Positions 26,937-35,013 of a stretch of 64,000 nucleotides of DNA are shown in pieces. Positions within the stretch are counted from its first letter, which is position 1. Each line of letters begins with the position of its first letter. The notes under the pieces were generated by a model, which saw only the letters and a list, made by a program, of their open reading frames with translations, ran no database searches and was not told the DNA's origin. The stretch is from Bacteroidota bacterium (GTDB lineage: Bacteria > Bacteroidota > Bacteroidia > Chitinophagales > Chitinophagaceae): contig VGFK01000001.1 of the NCBI GenBank assembly GCA_016868895.1, forward strand, positions 211,006 to 275,005. The letters are read 5' to 3'. Position numbers and translations under genes: made by a program.

Positions 26937-27401
26937 GTGAGCTTTCTGGACCCACTTCTCGGAAAGAAAAAATCATTCTTCAATCAAGATGAGGAAGAAC
27001 GGATGGTGAAAGCCATCCGTTCTGCTGAACAACAAACCAGCGGTGAGATCCGGGTCTTCATTGAACGCCATTGCCGATTCATCGACCCACTGGATCGCGC
27101 AAAAGAAATTTTTCTGGAACTGAACATGCACCAGACCCGTGATCGAAACGGCGTGTTGCTGTATATCGCTACAGAAGATCATCAACTGGCGCTCTTGGGA
27201 GATGAAGGCATTCACCAAAGACTGGGACAATCCTTCTGGGAAAACGAGATCCGGACCATCCTATCGGATTTCAAGCACCACCACTTCATCGACGGAGTCT
27301 GCCACATCATCAGTGATGTGGGCCAGGCACTGAAACACCATTTCCCTTTTGAAAACGGGGACATCAATGAGTTGGACGACACCATCGTCTACGGCAAATG
27401 A
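26937..27401 (+). CDS. TPM domain protein without signal peptide
   Basis: A 154-aa protein covering one TPM domain (also annotated as TPM phosphatase, repair-of-photosystem-II in plants). It has the N-terminal helix EEERMVKAIRSAEQQTSGEIRVFI and the later RNGVLLYIATEDHQLALLGDEG strand-turn pattern. No signal peptide or membrane segment is visible, so it is cytoplasmic or membrane-associated, unlike the next gene, which encodes an exported relative. It starts at GTG 26937, 3 nt after lemA, and its TGA overlaps the ATG of the next gene (ATGA). Enzymatic activity is not established for this group. Confidence 0.85.
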   Translation: MSFLDPLLGKKKSFFNQDEEERMVKAIRSAEQQTSGEIRVFIERHCRFIDPLDRAKEIFLELNMHQTRDRNGVLLYIATEDHQLALLGDEGIHQRLGQSFWENEIRTILSDFKHHHFIDGVCHIISDVGQALKHHFPFENGDINELDDTIVYGK

Positions 27402-28180
27402 AACAACTACTGACCACCGCCTATCTTCTCTTTTTATGTTGCGTTTCTTTAATGGCGCAATCAGAAAAGGACTTGCCTGCCCGGCCACAACCATCTCGAT
27501 TGGTAGTGGACTATACCGGAACACTGACCGCTGATCAGTCGCAAGCCCTGGAACAAAAACTCGTCACATTCAACGACAGCACCTCTTCACAGATCGCTGT
27601 TGTGGTGATGGCCACTACTGGCGACTATGATATTGCTGATTATGCGGTAGCCTTAGGACGCTTCTGGGGCGTAGGTTCCAAAGAATTCAACAACGGCATT
27701 ATACTCCTGGTGGCCAAAGAGGATCGCAAGATGTGGATCGCGACAGGTTACGGACTGGAAGGGGCACTTCCGGATGCACTGGCCAAACGCATCATTGAAA
27801 ATGAAATCAAACCCAACTTCAGAGAGAACGACTTTTACCGGGGATTGGACCAAGGTACAGATGCCATCATCGGTGCCATCAAAGGCGAGTATACTTCTCC
27901 TGAACACCATACGCGTGGCGATGATGATGATGGACCTGTTGGATTTTTCATCATCCTGATTGTAATCATTTACATCATTTACGTCATCAAAAAAGGCGGA
28001 GGAGGTGGAGGAACCTATCATCGTCGCGGTCGACATCACTTTCCCGCCATCTGGTGGCTGCCAAGTGGAGGAAGCTCACTTGGAGGACGGAGCTCCTGGG
28101 GCGGAGGCAGCAGCGGCGGGGGTTTTGGCGGATTTGGAGGAGGAAGCTTTGGAGGCGGTGGTGCAGGGGGAAGCTGGTAA
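27398..28180 (+). CDS. Exported TPM domain protein with membrane anchor and Gly-rich tail (YgcG-like)
   Basis: A 260-aa protein: signal peptide 1-21 (ending LMAQ), TPM domain about 30-165 (VVDYTGTLTADQSQALEQKL, QIAVVVMATT, YALGRFWGVGSKEFNNGIILLVAKEDRKM-type core), a single transmembrane segment about 182-198 (FFIILIVIIYIIYVI), then a C-terminal tail that is almost all Gly, Ser and Trp (about 200-260). This architecture matches YgcG-type proteins found next to lemA. The Gly-rich tail is low-complexity and lies on the cytoplasmic side if the usual topology holds. It overlaps the preceding gene by 4 bp, and converges with the nuclease gene 2 bp on. Confidence 0.88.
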   Translation: MKQLLTTAYLLFLCCVSLMAQSEKDLPARPQPSRLVVDYTGTLTADQSQALEQKLVTFNDSTSSQIAVVVMATTGDYDIADYAVALGRFWGVGSKEFNNGIILLVAKEDRKMWIATGYGLEGALPDALAKRIIENEIKPNFRENDFYRGLDQGTDAIIGAIKGEYTSPEHHTRGDDDDGPVGFFIILIVIIYIIYVIKKGGGGGGTYHRRGRHHFPAIWWLPSGGSSLGGRSSWGGGSSGGGFGGFGGGSFGGGGAGGSW

Positions 28181-28182
28181 AC

Positions 28183-29586
28183 TCAGCCCAACCCCATTTC
28201 TTGATGCAATTCCGGAATTTCTACACCGGCAAACCCTTTTCGTTGCAACCGTTCTTTAAAATCGACTTGCACGTCGTATTCCCCATGCACCAGAAATAAT
28301 TTTTGAATGCCCTTCATGTCCTGACACGAGAGGTATTGAGATAGGTCTTCATAATCACCGTGGGCACTCATGCTTCGGATACTGCCAATTTCAGCATGCA
28401 CTTCGTGGGCCACTCCAAAAATCTTGACTTCCCTCTTCCCCGATAATAATCGCGCTCCCAAGGAATGAGGCTCACAGTATCCGGTCATCAAGATCGTATT
28501 GCGCGAGTGCTCAATGTTATTGCTGATGTGGTGCTTGACCCTACCAGCATCGGCCATACCGCTAGCCGAAATGATCACGCAGGGCTCGTCTCGAAAATTG
28601 AGCAACTTGGATTCATCCAGGGATTTCACATACCGCAGTCCCGCAAATCGAAACGGATCCTCATCCTTTTCCAACACTTTACGGATCCGTGAATTGAAAT
28701 ACTGCGGATAACTTTTTACAAGCTCCGTTGCTTCAATGCTCAGTGGGCTATCTACGAAATAATCCAGCTCCGGCAATCTTCTCTCCAACTCCAACTGATT
28801 CAATGCATACAACAACTCCTGTGTTCTGCCCACACTGAAGGATGGAATGATGAGCTTCCCTTTTTTTTGTATACAGGTTTTTTCAATCCATTGCAACAAA
28901 TGATCCGGAGTAGGGGTATGCAAATCATGCAGGGAATTGCCATAGGTCGATTCAAGGATCATTACATCGGACTGCGGGAATGGTGCCGGTGATCGCAGAA
29001 TGGCATCGCGGTAACGGCCCACATCTCCGCTAAATGTGATCCGTCGCTCTGTACCCTTTTCATTTATTTTCAAATGAACCGATGCACTGCCGATGATGTG
29101 CCCTGCATCCGTGAACAAGCACTCGATTCCATCTTCCACCTTGAACCAATCATCGTATTCACGCACATGAAAATGCTGCATGGCTGCCGCTGCATCCTCC
29201 TCTGTATACAAGGGTTTCAGCGGTTCCAGTCCTTCCAGTTTTCTGCGCTTGTTCACGTACTTCACTTCATTCTCCTGAATACCTGCCGAATCTTCCAATA
29301 ATACTCCAGTAAGTTCTCGTGTCGCAGGGGTGCAAAAAATTTTTCCTTGAAACCCATCATTGACCAATCGCGGAATCAATCCGCTGTGGTCAATGTGCGC
29401 ATGCGAGAGGATCAAATAACTCACTTCACGAGGATCAAACCCCCAGTGGCGATTGAGCGTATCGGTTTGCTTTCCCATTCCCTGGAACATGCCGCAATCC
29501 AGCAGAATCTTTTTACCATTGGTAAGACTCAGCAGATGCTTGGAACCGGTTACGCATCGTGCTGCTCCATGAAACGCAATTTTCAT
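28183..29586 (-). CDS. MBL-fold beta-CASP ribonuclease-like protein
   Basis: A 467-aa metallo-beta-lactamase-fold protein with a beta-CASP insert, of the group that includes archaeal and eukaryotic CPSF-like RNases. Metal motif SHAHIDHSG (HxHxDH) lies near residue 80, with later ligands in FTDAGHIIGSA and GDVGR; the beta-CASP domain has IIPSFSVGRTQELLY, and the C-terminal RMMBL portion has SAHGDYEDL and LVHGEYD. It probably cuts RNA in the cytoplasm (inference from family). ATG 29586 (MKIAFHGAARCVTGS) is set by homology. It is 1 nt downstream of the DUF4442 gene stop, so the two are coupled. Confidence 0.88.
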   Translation of the reverse strand: MKIAFHGAARCVTGSKHLLSLTNGKKILLDCGMFQGMGKQTDTLNRHWGFDPREVSYLILSHAHIDHSGLIPRLVNDGFQGKIFCTPATRELTGVLLEDSAGIQENEVKYVNKRRKLEGLEPLKPLYTEEDAAAAMQHFHVREYDDWFKVEDGIECLFTDAGHIIGSASVHLKINEKGTERRITFSGDVGRYRDAILRSPAPFPQSDVMILESTYGNSLHDLHTPTPDHLLQWIEKTCIQKKGKLIIPSFSVGRTQELLYALNQLELERRLPELDYFVDSPLSIEATELVKSYPQYFNSRIRKVLEKDEDPFRFAGLRYVKSLDESKLLNFRDEPCVIISASGMADAGRVKHHISNNIEHSRNTILMTGYCEPHSLGARLLSGKREVKIFGVAHEVHAEIGSIRSMSAHGDYEDLSQYLSCQDMKGIQKLFLVHGEYDVQVDFKERLQRKGFAGVEIPELHQEMGLG

Positions 29587-29587
29587 A

Positions 29588-30073
29588 TCACTTCTTTTGG
29601 ATTTGCTTGAACGTCCACCTGATCCAGAATTCAGCAATACAGGTCCCGTTCTCATCCAACCCTTTTGAATAGGCTTCTACCGTTGTGCCCAATCCGGTTT
29701 GAACGGCTTCTGCTACAGCAGATTGGATTCGATCGCCTTCGGTGCACACAAACCTGATTTTGCCAACCGCTTTTTTGTGAAACGCAGAACGCATTTCCAG
29801 CACCAGCATGGAAACACGGGGCTGTTTATCACCGGTATGAACCAACGCTAAAATGCCGGAGCTCATTTCTGCAGCCATGGCCAGGCAGGCAAAATATATC
29901 GAACGAAATGGATTTTTGGAAAACCAATTGTATCGCATGACTACTGTTGCTTCATGCTCATCAACCGACTGTATTCGCAATCCCGAGAAAAACGCAGCAG
30001 GTAAAGAAAAAAATAGAAACGTCCTGAACCACAGTGGCTTATTGATCTTGGCAATCAGGCTTTCCTTTTTCAT
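29588..30073 (-). CDS. DUF4442 hotdog-fold thioesterase-like protein
   Basis: A 161-aa protein of the DUF4442/YiiD-C group of hotdog-fold proteins, related to PaaI-type acyl-CoA thioesterases. The visible pattern is the helix NPFRSIYFACLAMAAEMSSG around 53-72, which is the hotdog helix, followed by strands VSMLVLEMRSAFHKKA and AVAEAVQTGLGTTVEAY. Length is normal for a single hotdog domain; it would act as a dimer. Substrate is unknown. Its ATG is inside a 28-bp inverted repeat that also holds a TAGATTTG promoter box, and it shares a 1-nt gap with the nuclease gene. Upstream lies the FAH-family gene. Confidence 0.8.
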   Translation of the reverse strand: MKKESLIAKINKPLWFRTFLFFSLPAAFFSGLRIQSVDEHEATVVMRYNWFSKNPFRSIYFACLAMAAEMSSGILALVHTGDKQPRVSMLVLEMRSAFHKKAVGKIRFVCTEGDRIQSAVAEAVQTGLGTTVEAYSKGLDENGTCIAEFWIRWTFKQIQKK

Positions 30074-30098
30074 GATACAACAAATCTACTGTATCATG
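30071..30098. repeat. Inverted repeat with 9-bp perfect arms around a promoter box
   Basis: CATGATACA at 30071-30079 and TGTATCATG at 30090-30098 are exact reverse complements, with a 10-nt spacer holding most of the minus-strand -7 box TAGATTTG. The left arm contains the DUF4442 start codon and the right arm overlaps the end of the FAH gene. The geometry is that of an operator that could cover the promoter. Confidence 0.6.
30081..30088 (-). promoter_or_regulatory. -7 promoter box of the DUF4442-nuclease pair
   Basis: TAGATTTG on the minus strand exactly matches TAnnTTTG; 7 nt lie between it and the ATG at 30073. It lies at the end of the FAH coding region, inside an inverted repeat. Confidence 0.55.
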
Positions 30099-30697
30099 AG
30101 CTTGAACATCGACTTATCTGCTAAAAAACCTTCCAATTCATCCCCAACCACACATTCTCCTACCCCTTTGGGTGTACCGGTAAAGATCACATCCCCAATG
30201 TTCAGCGAAAAGTAATTGGATAAATGCGCAACAATTGCATCGAATCCATGGATCATATCTCGCGAATTACCCTGCTGCACGAGTTCTCCGTTTTTTTTCA
30301 TGGAGAAGGCAACATTTTTTTTATCCCAGCCGGCGCCAATTGGCTGCCAGGCTCCTACAATCGCGGAATTGTCCCACGCCTTTGCTTTTTCCCAGGGCAA
30401 TCCTTTCTTCTTCAGTTCAGATTGAATATCCCGGGCTGTGAAATCAATGCCCACTGTAATGGCATCGTAATAATTTTTGGCGCTTCGCTCCTGGATGTAT
30501 TTCCCATTTTTACAAATCCGCAACAGGAGTTCACATTCATAGTGCAACTCATTGGTGAACTCTGGATAATAAAAAGGTGTATTGGGCTGCAGCAATGCGC
30601 TTTTGGGTTTGATGAACACCACGGGTTCCTCAGGAACTTCATTGCCCAGTTCTTTTACGTGTTCTACATAGTTGCGTCCGATGCACAGAAATTTCAT
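30086..30697 (-). CDS. Fumarylacetoacetate hydrolase family protein
   Basis: A 203-aa enzyme of the FAH family, which hydrolyses or decarboxylates acyl-pyruvates and related 2-oxo compounds using a divalent metal. Marks: CIGRNYVEHVKELGN at 5-19, KPKSALL, the metal-ligand block HYECELLLRI around 52-61, VGIDFTARDIQ, and IFTGTPKGVGE near 170. The short length matches the single-domain YcgM-like class (acylpyruvase/oxaloacetate decarboxylase). Start ATG at 30697, 26 nt downstream of pth, so it probably sits in the pth transcript. Substrate is unresolved. Confidence 0.9.
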   Translation of the reverse strand: MKFLCIGRNYVEHVKELGNEVPEEPVVFIKPKSALLQPNTPFYYPEFTNELHYECELLLRICKNGKYIQERSAKNYYDAITVGIDFTARDIQSELKKKGLPWEKAKAWDNSAIVGAWQPIGAGWDKKNVAFSMKKNGELVQQGNSRDMIHGFDAIVAHLSNYFSLNIGDVIFTGTPKGVGECVVGDELEGFLADKSMFKLMIQ

Positions 30698-30723
30698 CGT
30701 GTTGGGGTTTTCAGATTGCTAAA

Positions 30724-31296
30724 TTAAAACTCTATTGCGTTTACTTCTGCCATTGTTTTTTCCAATCCCATCAGCACAAATTCTTCGATGGCCTGAGCAG
30801 AGCGGTCGACTTTCCGCGCAACGATCTCTTTTTCTCCGGGTCGCCATTTTCCCAGCACATACTCCACCTGTCGGCCTCTTGGGAAATCGTTCCCAATTCC
30901 AAAACGCAGGCGAGGATAGATTGTAGTGCCCAGCACTTCTTGAATGCTGCGCAGTCCGTTATGCCCCCCATCAGAGCCGGCAGGCTTCATCTTGATCTTA
31001 TTCAACGGAACGGCGAGTTCGTCCACCAGTACCAAAACATGATCCACCTCCACCTTTTCTTTATCCATCCAGTATTTAACGGCTTTACCGCTCAGGTTCA
31101 TGTAGGTAGTGGGCTTGATGCAGACCATTTTTTTTCCCTTCACCGTAATTTCCAAGCGCTCTGCCAGTCGGTCCACGACAAAATGAGCGTTGTGCCGAGC
31201 CGCCAGTGCATCCACAATATCAAATCCAATGTTGTGCCGGGTGCCGGCATATTCCAGCCCAATATTGCCCAAACCAACAATGAGGAATTTTTCCAT
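30724..31296 (-). CDS. pth: Peptidyl-tRNA hydrolase
   Basis: This cytoplasmic enzyme frees tRNA from peptides dropped by stalled ribosomes. The 190-aa protein has the N-terminal motif VGLGNIGLEYAGTRHNIGF with the catalytic His of RHN near position 21, NLSG near 65-70, and the conserved GSDGGHNGLRS near 108-118. Note GNI in place of the usual GNP near the N-terminus. The ATG at 31296 lies directly after the U-tract of a terminator hairpin that follows rplY, so there is no room for a normal leader. A TATCTTTA at 31329-31336 could drive a transcript whose 5' end would be that hairpin. Adjacent ribosomal L25 is a common partner. Confidence 0.95.
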   Translation of the reverse strand: MEKFLIVGLGNIGLEYAGTRHNIGFDIVDALAARHNAHFVVDRLAERLEITVKGKKMVCIKPTTYMNLSGKAVKYWMDKEKVEVDHVLVLVDELAVPLNKIKMKPAGSDGGHNGLRSIQEVLGTTIYPRLRFGIGNDFPRGRQVEYVLGKWRPGEKEIVARKVDRSAQAIEEFVLMGLEKTMAEVNAIEF

Positions 31297-31327
31297 AAAA
31301 AAAGCCCCATGAGCAACTCATGGGGCT
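31297..31327 (-). terminator. Terminator/attenuator between rplY and pth
   Basis: On the minus strand AGCCCCATGAG (31327-31317) and CTCATGGGGCT (31313-31303) form an 11-bp perfect stem with a 3-nt TTG loop, followed by six T up to the pth ATG at 31296. It begins 20 nt after the rplY stop codon. Strong enough to end transcription; it may act as an attenuator because pth starts at once. Confidence 0.85.
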
Positions 31328-31347
31328 ATAAAGATAAAGCTTTGCAC

Positions 31348-31974
31348 TTATTTTTTGGGAGCCGCCGCCGCAGGTGCAGCAGCAGGAGCAGCTGCAGCAG
31401 GAGCAGGAGCCGCCGCTTCTTCTTGCTTCAACTGACGGGTCATGGTCACAGAAGCAATTGGAATTCTGGGCGAATTCAGGATCTCGTAATTATCGGATTG
31501 GATATCCTGCACACGAATGTTCCCATTGAGCTCCAGGTGAGTGATGTCCACTTCGATATTCTCCCTCAAGTCTTTGGGAAGGCTTTTCACCTTTACAGAC
31601 TTGAGGCGAATTTCCAGTTTGCCACCGGCTTTTACTCCTTCGGCGCTACCGACAAACTTCAGTGGAATGTTGGCGGTCACTTTTTTGCCTTCTACCAGTT
31701 CTAAAAGATCCACATGAGAAAGTGCATCAGACACCTTGTCGAATTGAAGATCCTTCAAAATGCAGGTGTAGGAGGTTCCATCCACGTTCAGTTTCACCAA
31801 CTGGAAGTCAGGCGTGTAAATAAACGGCTTTAAAGCAAGAGCGTCAGCAGCAAAATTGACCTCTTTCGCACCCCCGTAAATTACACCAGGTACCAAGCCT
31901 TGAGAGCGCAACTGACGGGTGGCTGTTTTGCCAGTTCCGGTCCTCAATTGTCCTTCGATTGTAATCGTTTTCAT
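31348..31974 (-). CDS. rplY: 50S ribosomal protein L25, general stress (Ctc) type
   Basis: A 208-aa two-domain L25/Ctc protein that binds 5S rRNA. The N-terminal L25 domain (1-93) starts ITIEGQLRTGTGKTATRQLRSQGLVPGVIYGG-type; the TL5/Ctc C-terminal beta domain follows (100-185). The last 24 residues are almost all Ala and Pro with two terminal lysines, a low-complexity tail typical in Bacteroidota. It starts 30 nt downstream of prs, so the pair is probably one transcript, and it ends before a strong terminator. Confidence 0.95.
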   Translation of the reverse strand: MKTITIEGQLRTGTGKTATRQLRSQGLVPGVIYGGAKEVNFAADALALKPFIYTPDFQLVKLNVDGTSYTCILKDLQFDKVSDALSHVDLLELVEGKKVTANIPLKFVGSAEGVKAGGKLEIRLKSVKVKSLPKDLRENIEVDITHLELNGNIRVQDIQSDNYEILNSPRIPIASVTMTRQLKQEEAAAPAPAAAAPAAAPAAAAPKK

Positions 31975-32004
31975 TGTATTGTGTTTTGTTATTCGCTTCG
32001 GGAC

Positions 32005-32964
32005 CTACTTGTTCCGCATTTGAGAATGAATGAACAGGTTGGTTATGCTTTGATTCTCATAGGCATTTTTGATGGCCGTGGCGAAGAGGTTGGCAACACT
32101 GAGCACTTTTAATTTTGCAGATTCCCCTTTGAGCGGGATGGTGTCGCAAACGACCAGTTCCTCGAGCACACTGTTCTCAATATTGGCATACGCATTGCCG
32201 CTGAGAACCGGGTGTGTACAGAGGGCCCGTACACTTCTGGCACCTTTGTCTTTCAATAACTTAGCTGCTTTTGAAAGGGTGCCGGCCGTATCACAAATAT
32301 CATCTATAAGAACTATGTCCCTGTCCACCACATCACCAATGACCACCATGCTGGCAATCTCATTGGCCCGTTTCCGGTGTTTGTCGCAAATCACCATTTC
32401 TACGTTGAAATAACTGGCGACCTCCCGGATCCTGTTGGCACTTCCCACATCAGGGGCCGCAAAGGTAAGGTTTTCGAGCTGAAGATCGCGGATGTACGGG
32501 ATAAAAATTGCCGAGCTGTCGAGGTGATCCACCGGTATATCAAAGTAGCCCTGGATCTGGGGAGCGTGGAGGTCCATGGTGATCACCCGGTCGGCACCGG
32601 CAGCAGTCAGGATGTTGGCGACCATTTTTGAACCGATGGCCACCCGGGGCTTGTCCTTTCGATCCTGGCGGGCATAGCCAAAATACGGCATCACCGCAAT
32701 GATTTTGTATGCGGAAGCACGCTTGGCCGCATCGATCATCAACAGCAATTCCAGCAGATTATCCCCCGGAGCAAAGGTGCTTTGCACGAGGAAAACATAA
32801 TCTCCTCGAATACTTTCGAGGAAGATGGGCTGGATCTCTCCGTCGCTGAACTTTTGAATGCTGATTTTACCGAGGGTTCCGCCATAGGCGGTGGCGATCT
32901 TTTCGGCCAGGTATTCAGAGCTGGTTCCGGAAAAGATCTTGCAAGAGGGACCTACAAGTTGCAT
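32005..32964 (-). CDS. prs: Ribose-phosphate pyrophosphokinase
   Basis: This enzyme makes PRPP from ribose-5-phosphate and ATP for nucleotide, His and Trp synthesis. The 319-aa protein has the early KIFSGTSSEYLAEKIA, QKFSDGEI, the flexible loop FGYARQDRKDKPR (catalytic), MDLHAPQIQGYFD, and the PRPP-binding DDICDTAGTL near 225. Length is normal. A TATCTTCG box at 32983-32990, one base off consensus, is about 18 nt upstream of the ATG. It shares its promoter region with the divergent radC gene and leads to rplY. Confidence 0.97.
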   Translation of the reverse strand: MQLVGPSCKIFSGTSSEYLAEKIATAYGGTLGKISIQKFSDGEIQPIFLESIRGDYVFLVQSTFAPGDNLLELLLMIDAAKRASAYKIIAVMPYFGYARQDRKDKPRVAIGSKMVANILTAAGADRVITMDLHAPQIQGYFDIPVDHLDSSAIFIPYIRDLQLENLTFAAPDVGSANRIREVASYFNVEMVICDKHRKRANEIASMVVIGDVVDRDIVLIDDICDTAGTLSKAAKLLKDKGARSVRALCTHPVLSGNAYANIENSVLEELVVCDTIPLKGESAKLKVLSVANLFATAIKNAYENQSITNLFIHSQMRNK

Positions 32965-32990
32965 AAAAAATAGTGTGAGAAACGAAGATA

Positions 32991-33671
32991 ATGAAACCGA
33001 TTAAACATTGGCAGATAAGCGATCGACCAAGAGAAAAAATGAAACGATTGGGATGCCTTCATCTGAGCGATACCGAACTACTGGCTATTTTGATTCAAAA
33101 CGGGAATTCAAAATCCAGCGCAGTGGACCTCTCCCGGGAACTGCTGGAACACCATCAAAACGATTTACAGCAATTGGCCCGGTGCTCCGCAAAAGAACTC
33201 ATGAAAGTGGATGGAATTGGTCCCGCCAAAGCCGCCCTTATCCTCTCCGCGCTGGAATTGGGAAAACGAAGAATGGCAAGAGAATACCTGCGATCGGAAA
33301 CGATCAGCGACAGCAAATCGGTGGCCCATTACCTGCGGGCAAAACTAATGGACCTGCCGCACGAAGTATTTGCTGTTATTTTTTTAAACCGCACCAACCG
33401 CATCACCCATTTTGAAATCATCAGTTCAGGAGGCATGACCGGAACGGTGGCCGATCCGCGGATCATCTTGAAAAAAGCGCTGGAAGAGGAAGCGGTCAGC
33501 CTGATCCTCTGCCACAACCATCCCTCCGGAAACCTGCGACCGTCCAAAGCAGATGAAGAGATCACCCACAAGATTCGCCATGCGGCTGGATATTTTGACA
33601 TTCGGGTGCTGGACCACATCATCGTGAGCACCGATGGATATTACAGCTTCGCGGATGAGGGCAATTGGTAA
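32991..33671 (+). CDS. radC: RadC-family JAB domain protein
   Basis: A 226-aa RadC (DUF2466) protein: a helix-hairpin-helix-like N-domain (about 1-95, GIGPAKAALILSALELGKR) and a C-terminal JAB/MPN metalloprotease-like domain with the zinc motif HNHPSGNLRPSKAD (about 173-186). Named for DNA repair, but the role is uncertain and later work questioned it. The ATG at 32991 is 26 bp from the divergent prs start. Its last 7 bp overlap the open frame of the next gene, whose true start (33722) lies 50 nt beyond. Nothing unusual in length. Confidence 0.92.
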   Translation: MKPIKHWQISDRPREKMKRLGCLHLSDTELLAILIQNGNSKSSAVDLSRELLEHHQNDLQQLARCSAKELMKVDGIGPAKAALILSALELGKRRMAREYLRSETISDSKSVAHYLRAKLMDLPHEVFAVIFLNRTNRITHFEIISSGGMTGTVADPRIILKKALEEEAVSLILCHNHPSGNLRPSKADEEITHKIRHAAGYFDIRVLDHIIVSTDGYYSFADEGNW

Positions 33672-33721
33672 GGGATGCGCATAAATCATTTACCTTAGCT
33701 CTCAACAAATACATTCGCTGC

Positions 33722-35011
33722 ATGTACTCCGTTCATACCGATTCCCGCATATTCACCGACAACCGAAAGCGCTTCGCCGCTCGCATGAAACCAAACAGCA
33801 TGGCCATTTTCAACAGCAATGATGAAATTCCCATGAATGGCGATGCGCTCTACCCCTTCAAACAAAATGCAGATCTATATTGGCTAACCGGTATCCGTCA
33901 AGAAGATACCATGCTGATCCTTTACCCCAACCATCCGGATCCCAAGTACAGGGAAGTACTGGTGCTGGTCCGGCCCAATGAGCTCAAAGAAAAATGGGAT
34001 GGAAAACGTCACCGAACCCATGAAGCCACGGCACTATCGGGCATTGCAACCATCGTATGGCTTGATGTGCTGGATGGACTGCTCCAACCCATGATTCATC
34101 TTGCGGATACCATTTACCTGAACACCAATGAAAATGACCGCAAAGCCAATTTGTTGGCTGTGCGCGACTACCGGTTTGCACAAGAAATGAAAGCCCGCTA
34201 CCCACTGCATCACTATGAACGCTCGGCAAAAATCATGCGCGACTTGCGGGCCATCAAATCGCCGCTTGAAGTGGCTGTTGTACAACAAGCCGTCGATATC
34301 ACCGAAAAAGCATTCAGAAGATTGCTCAAGTTCATTCGTCCCGGTGTATGGGAAAATGAAATCGAAGCAGAATTGATTCATGAATTCATGATGAACCGGT
34401 CTGCCGGTCCGGCTTATACCTCCATCATTGCCGGCGGAGACCGTGCACGCACCCTGCACTATATTGCCAACAATGAACAATGCAAAAACGGAGAACTGGT
34501 GTTGATGGACTTTGGAGCAGAATACGGAGGGTACTGTGCAGACATGACCAGAACGGTTCCTGTGAATGGTAAGTTTAGCAAGCGACAAAAAACGGTTTAC
34601 AACGCCTGCCTTCATTTACACGACTACGCAAAAAGTTTGCTCAAGCCCGGTATCACGTTGAATGCATACACAGAAATGATCGGTGATGAAGCAACGGTAG
34701 TCTTCCAAAAAATCGGACTCCTGAAAAAATCAGATGTCAAAAATGAAAGTCCCGATAACCGCGCCTACCGCAAGTACCTCTATCACGGCATCTCCCATCA
34801 CCTGGGCATTGACGTTCATGATCTGGGAACAAAAACTGAACCGCTGAAAGCCGGAATGCTGCTGACCGTGGAGCCAGGCATTTACATTGAGGAAGAACAA
34901 TTGGGCGTGCGCGTTGAAAACAATATCTGGATCACCCGAAACGGGAATACGGACCTCTATAAAAATGTACCCATAAAGGCTGATGACATTGAGGCGCTGA
35001 TGAAAAAGTAA
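33722..35011 (+). CDS. Xaa-Pro aminopeptidase (M24B)
   Basis: A 429-aa aminopeptidase P that removes an N-terminal residue before proline. The N-terminal creatinase-like domain (1-165) has NADLYWLTGIRQEDTMLIL, and the C-terminal pita-bread fold carries the metal ligands: D in LVLMDFGAEYGG, D in CADMTRTVPV, H in GISHHLGIDVHD, E in LTVEPGIYIEEE and E in GVRVENN. The start ATG 33722 follows a TACCTTAG box (33691-33698, one base off consensus). The open frame extends to 33665, but that lies over the radC 3' end. It is followed 2 nt later by pssA, forming the head of an operon. Confidence 0.93.
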   Translation: MYSVHTDSRIFTDNRKRFAARMKPNSMAIFNSNDEIPMNGDALYPFKQNADLYWLTGIRQEDTMLILYPNHPDPKYREVLVLVRPNELKEKWDGKRHRTHEATALSGIATIVWLDVLDGLLQPMIHLADTIYLNTNENDRKANLLAVRDYRFAQEMKARYPLHHYERSAKIMRDLRAIKSPLEVAVVQQAVDITEKAFRRLLKFIRPGVWENEIEAELIHEFMMNRSAGPAYTSIIAGGDRARTLHYIANNEQCKNGELVLMDFGAEYGGYCADMTRTVPVNGKFSKRQKTVYNACLHLHDYAKSLLKPGITLNAYTEMIGDEATVVFQKIGLLKKSDVKNESPDNRAYRKYLYHGISHHLGIDVHDLGTKTEPLKAGMLLTVEPGIYIEEEQLGVRVENNIWITRNGNTDLYKNVPIKADDIEALMKK

Positions 35012-35013
35012 CC

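Noticed and set aside
27990-28178. Gly-rich coding repeat as a CRISPR or tandem-repeat array
   Set aside because: It is a low-complexity coding tail (GGC/GGA codons) of a YgcG-like protein without regular repeat length or spacers.
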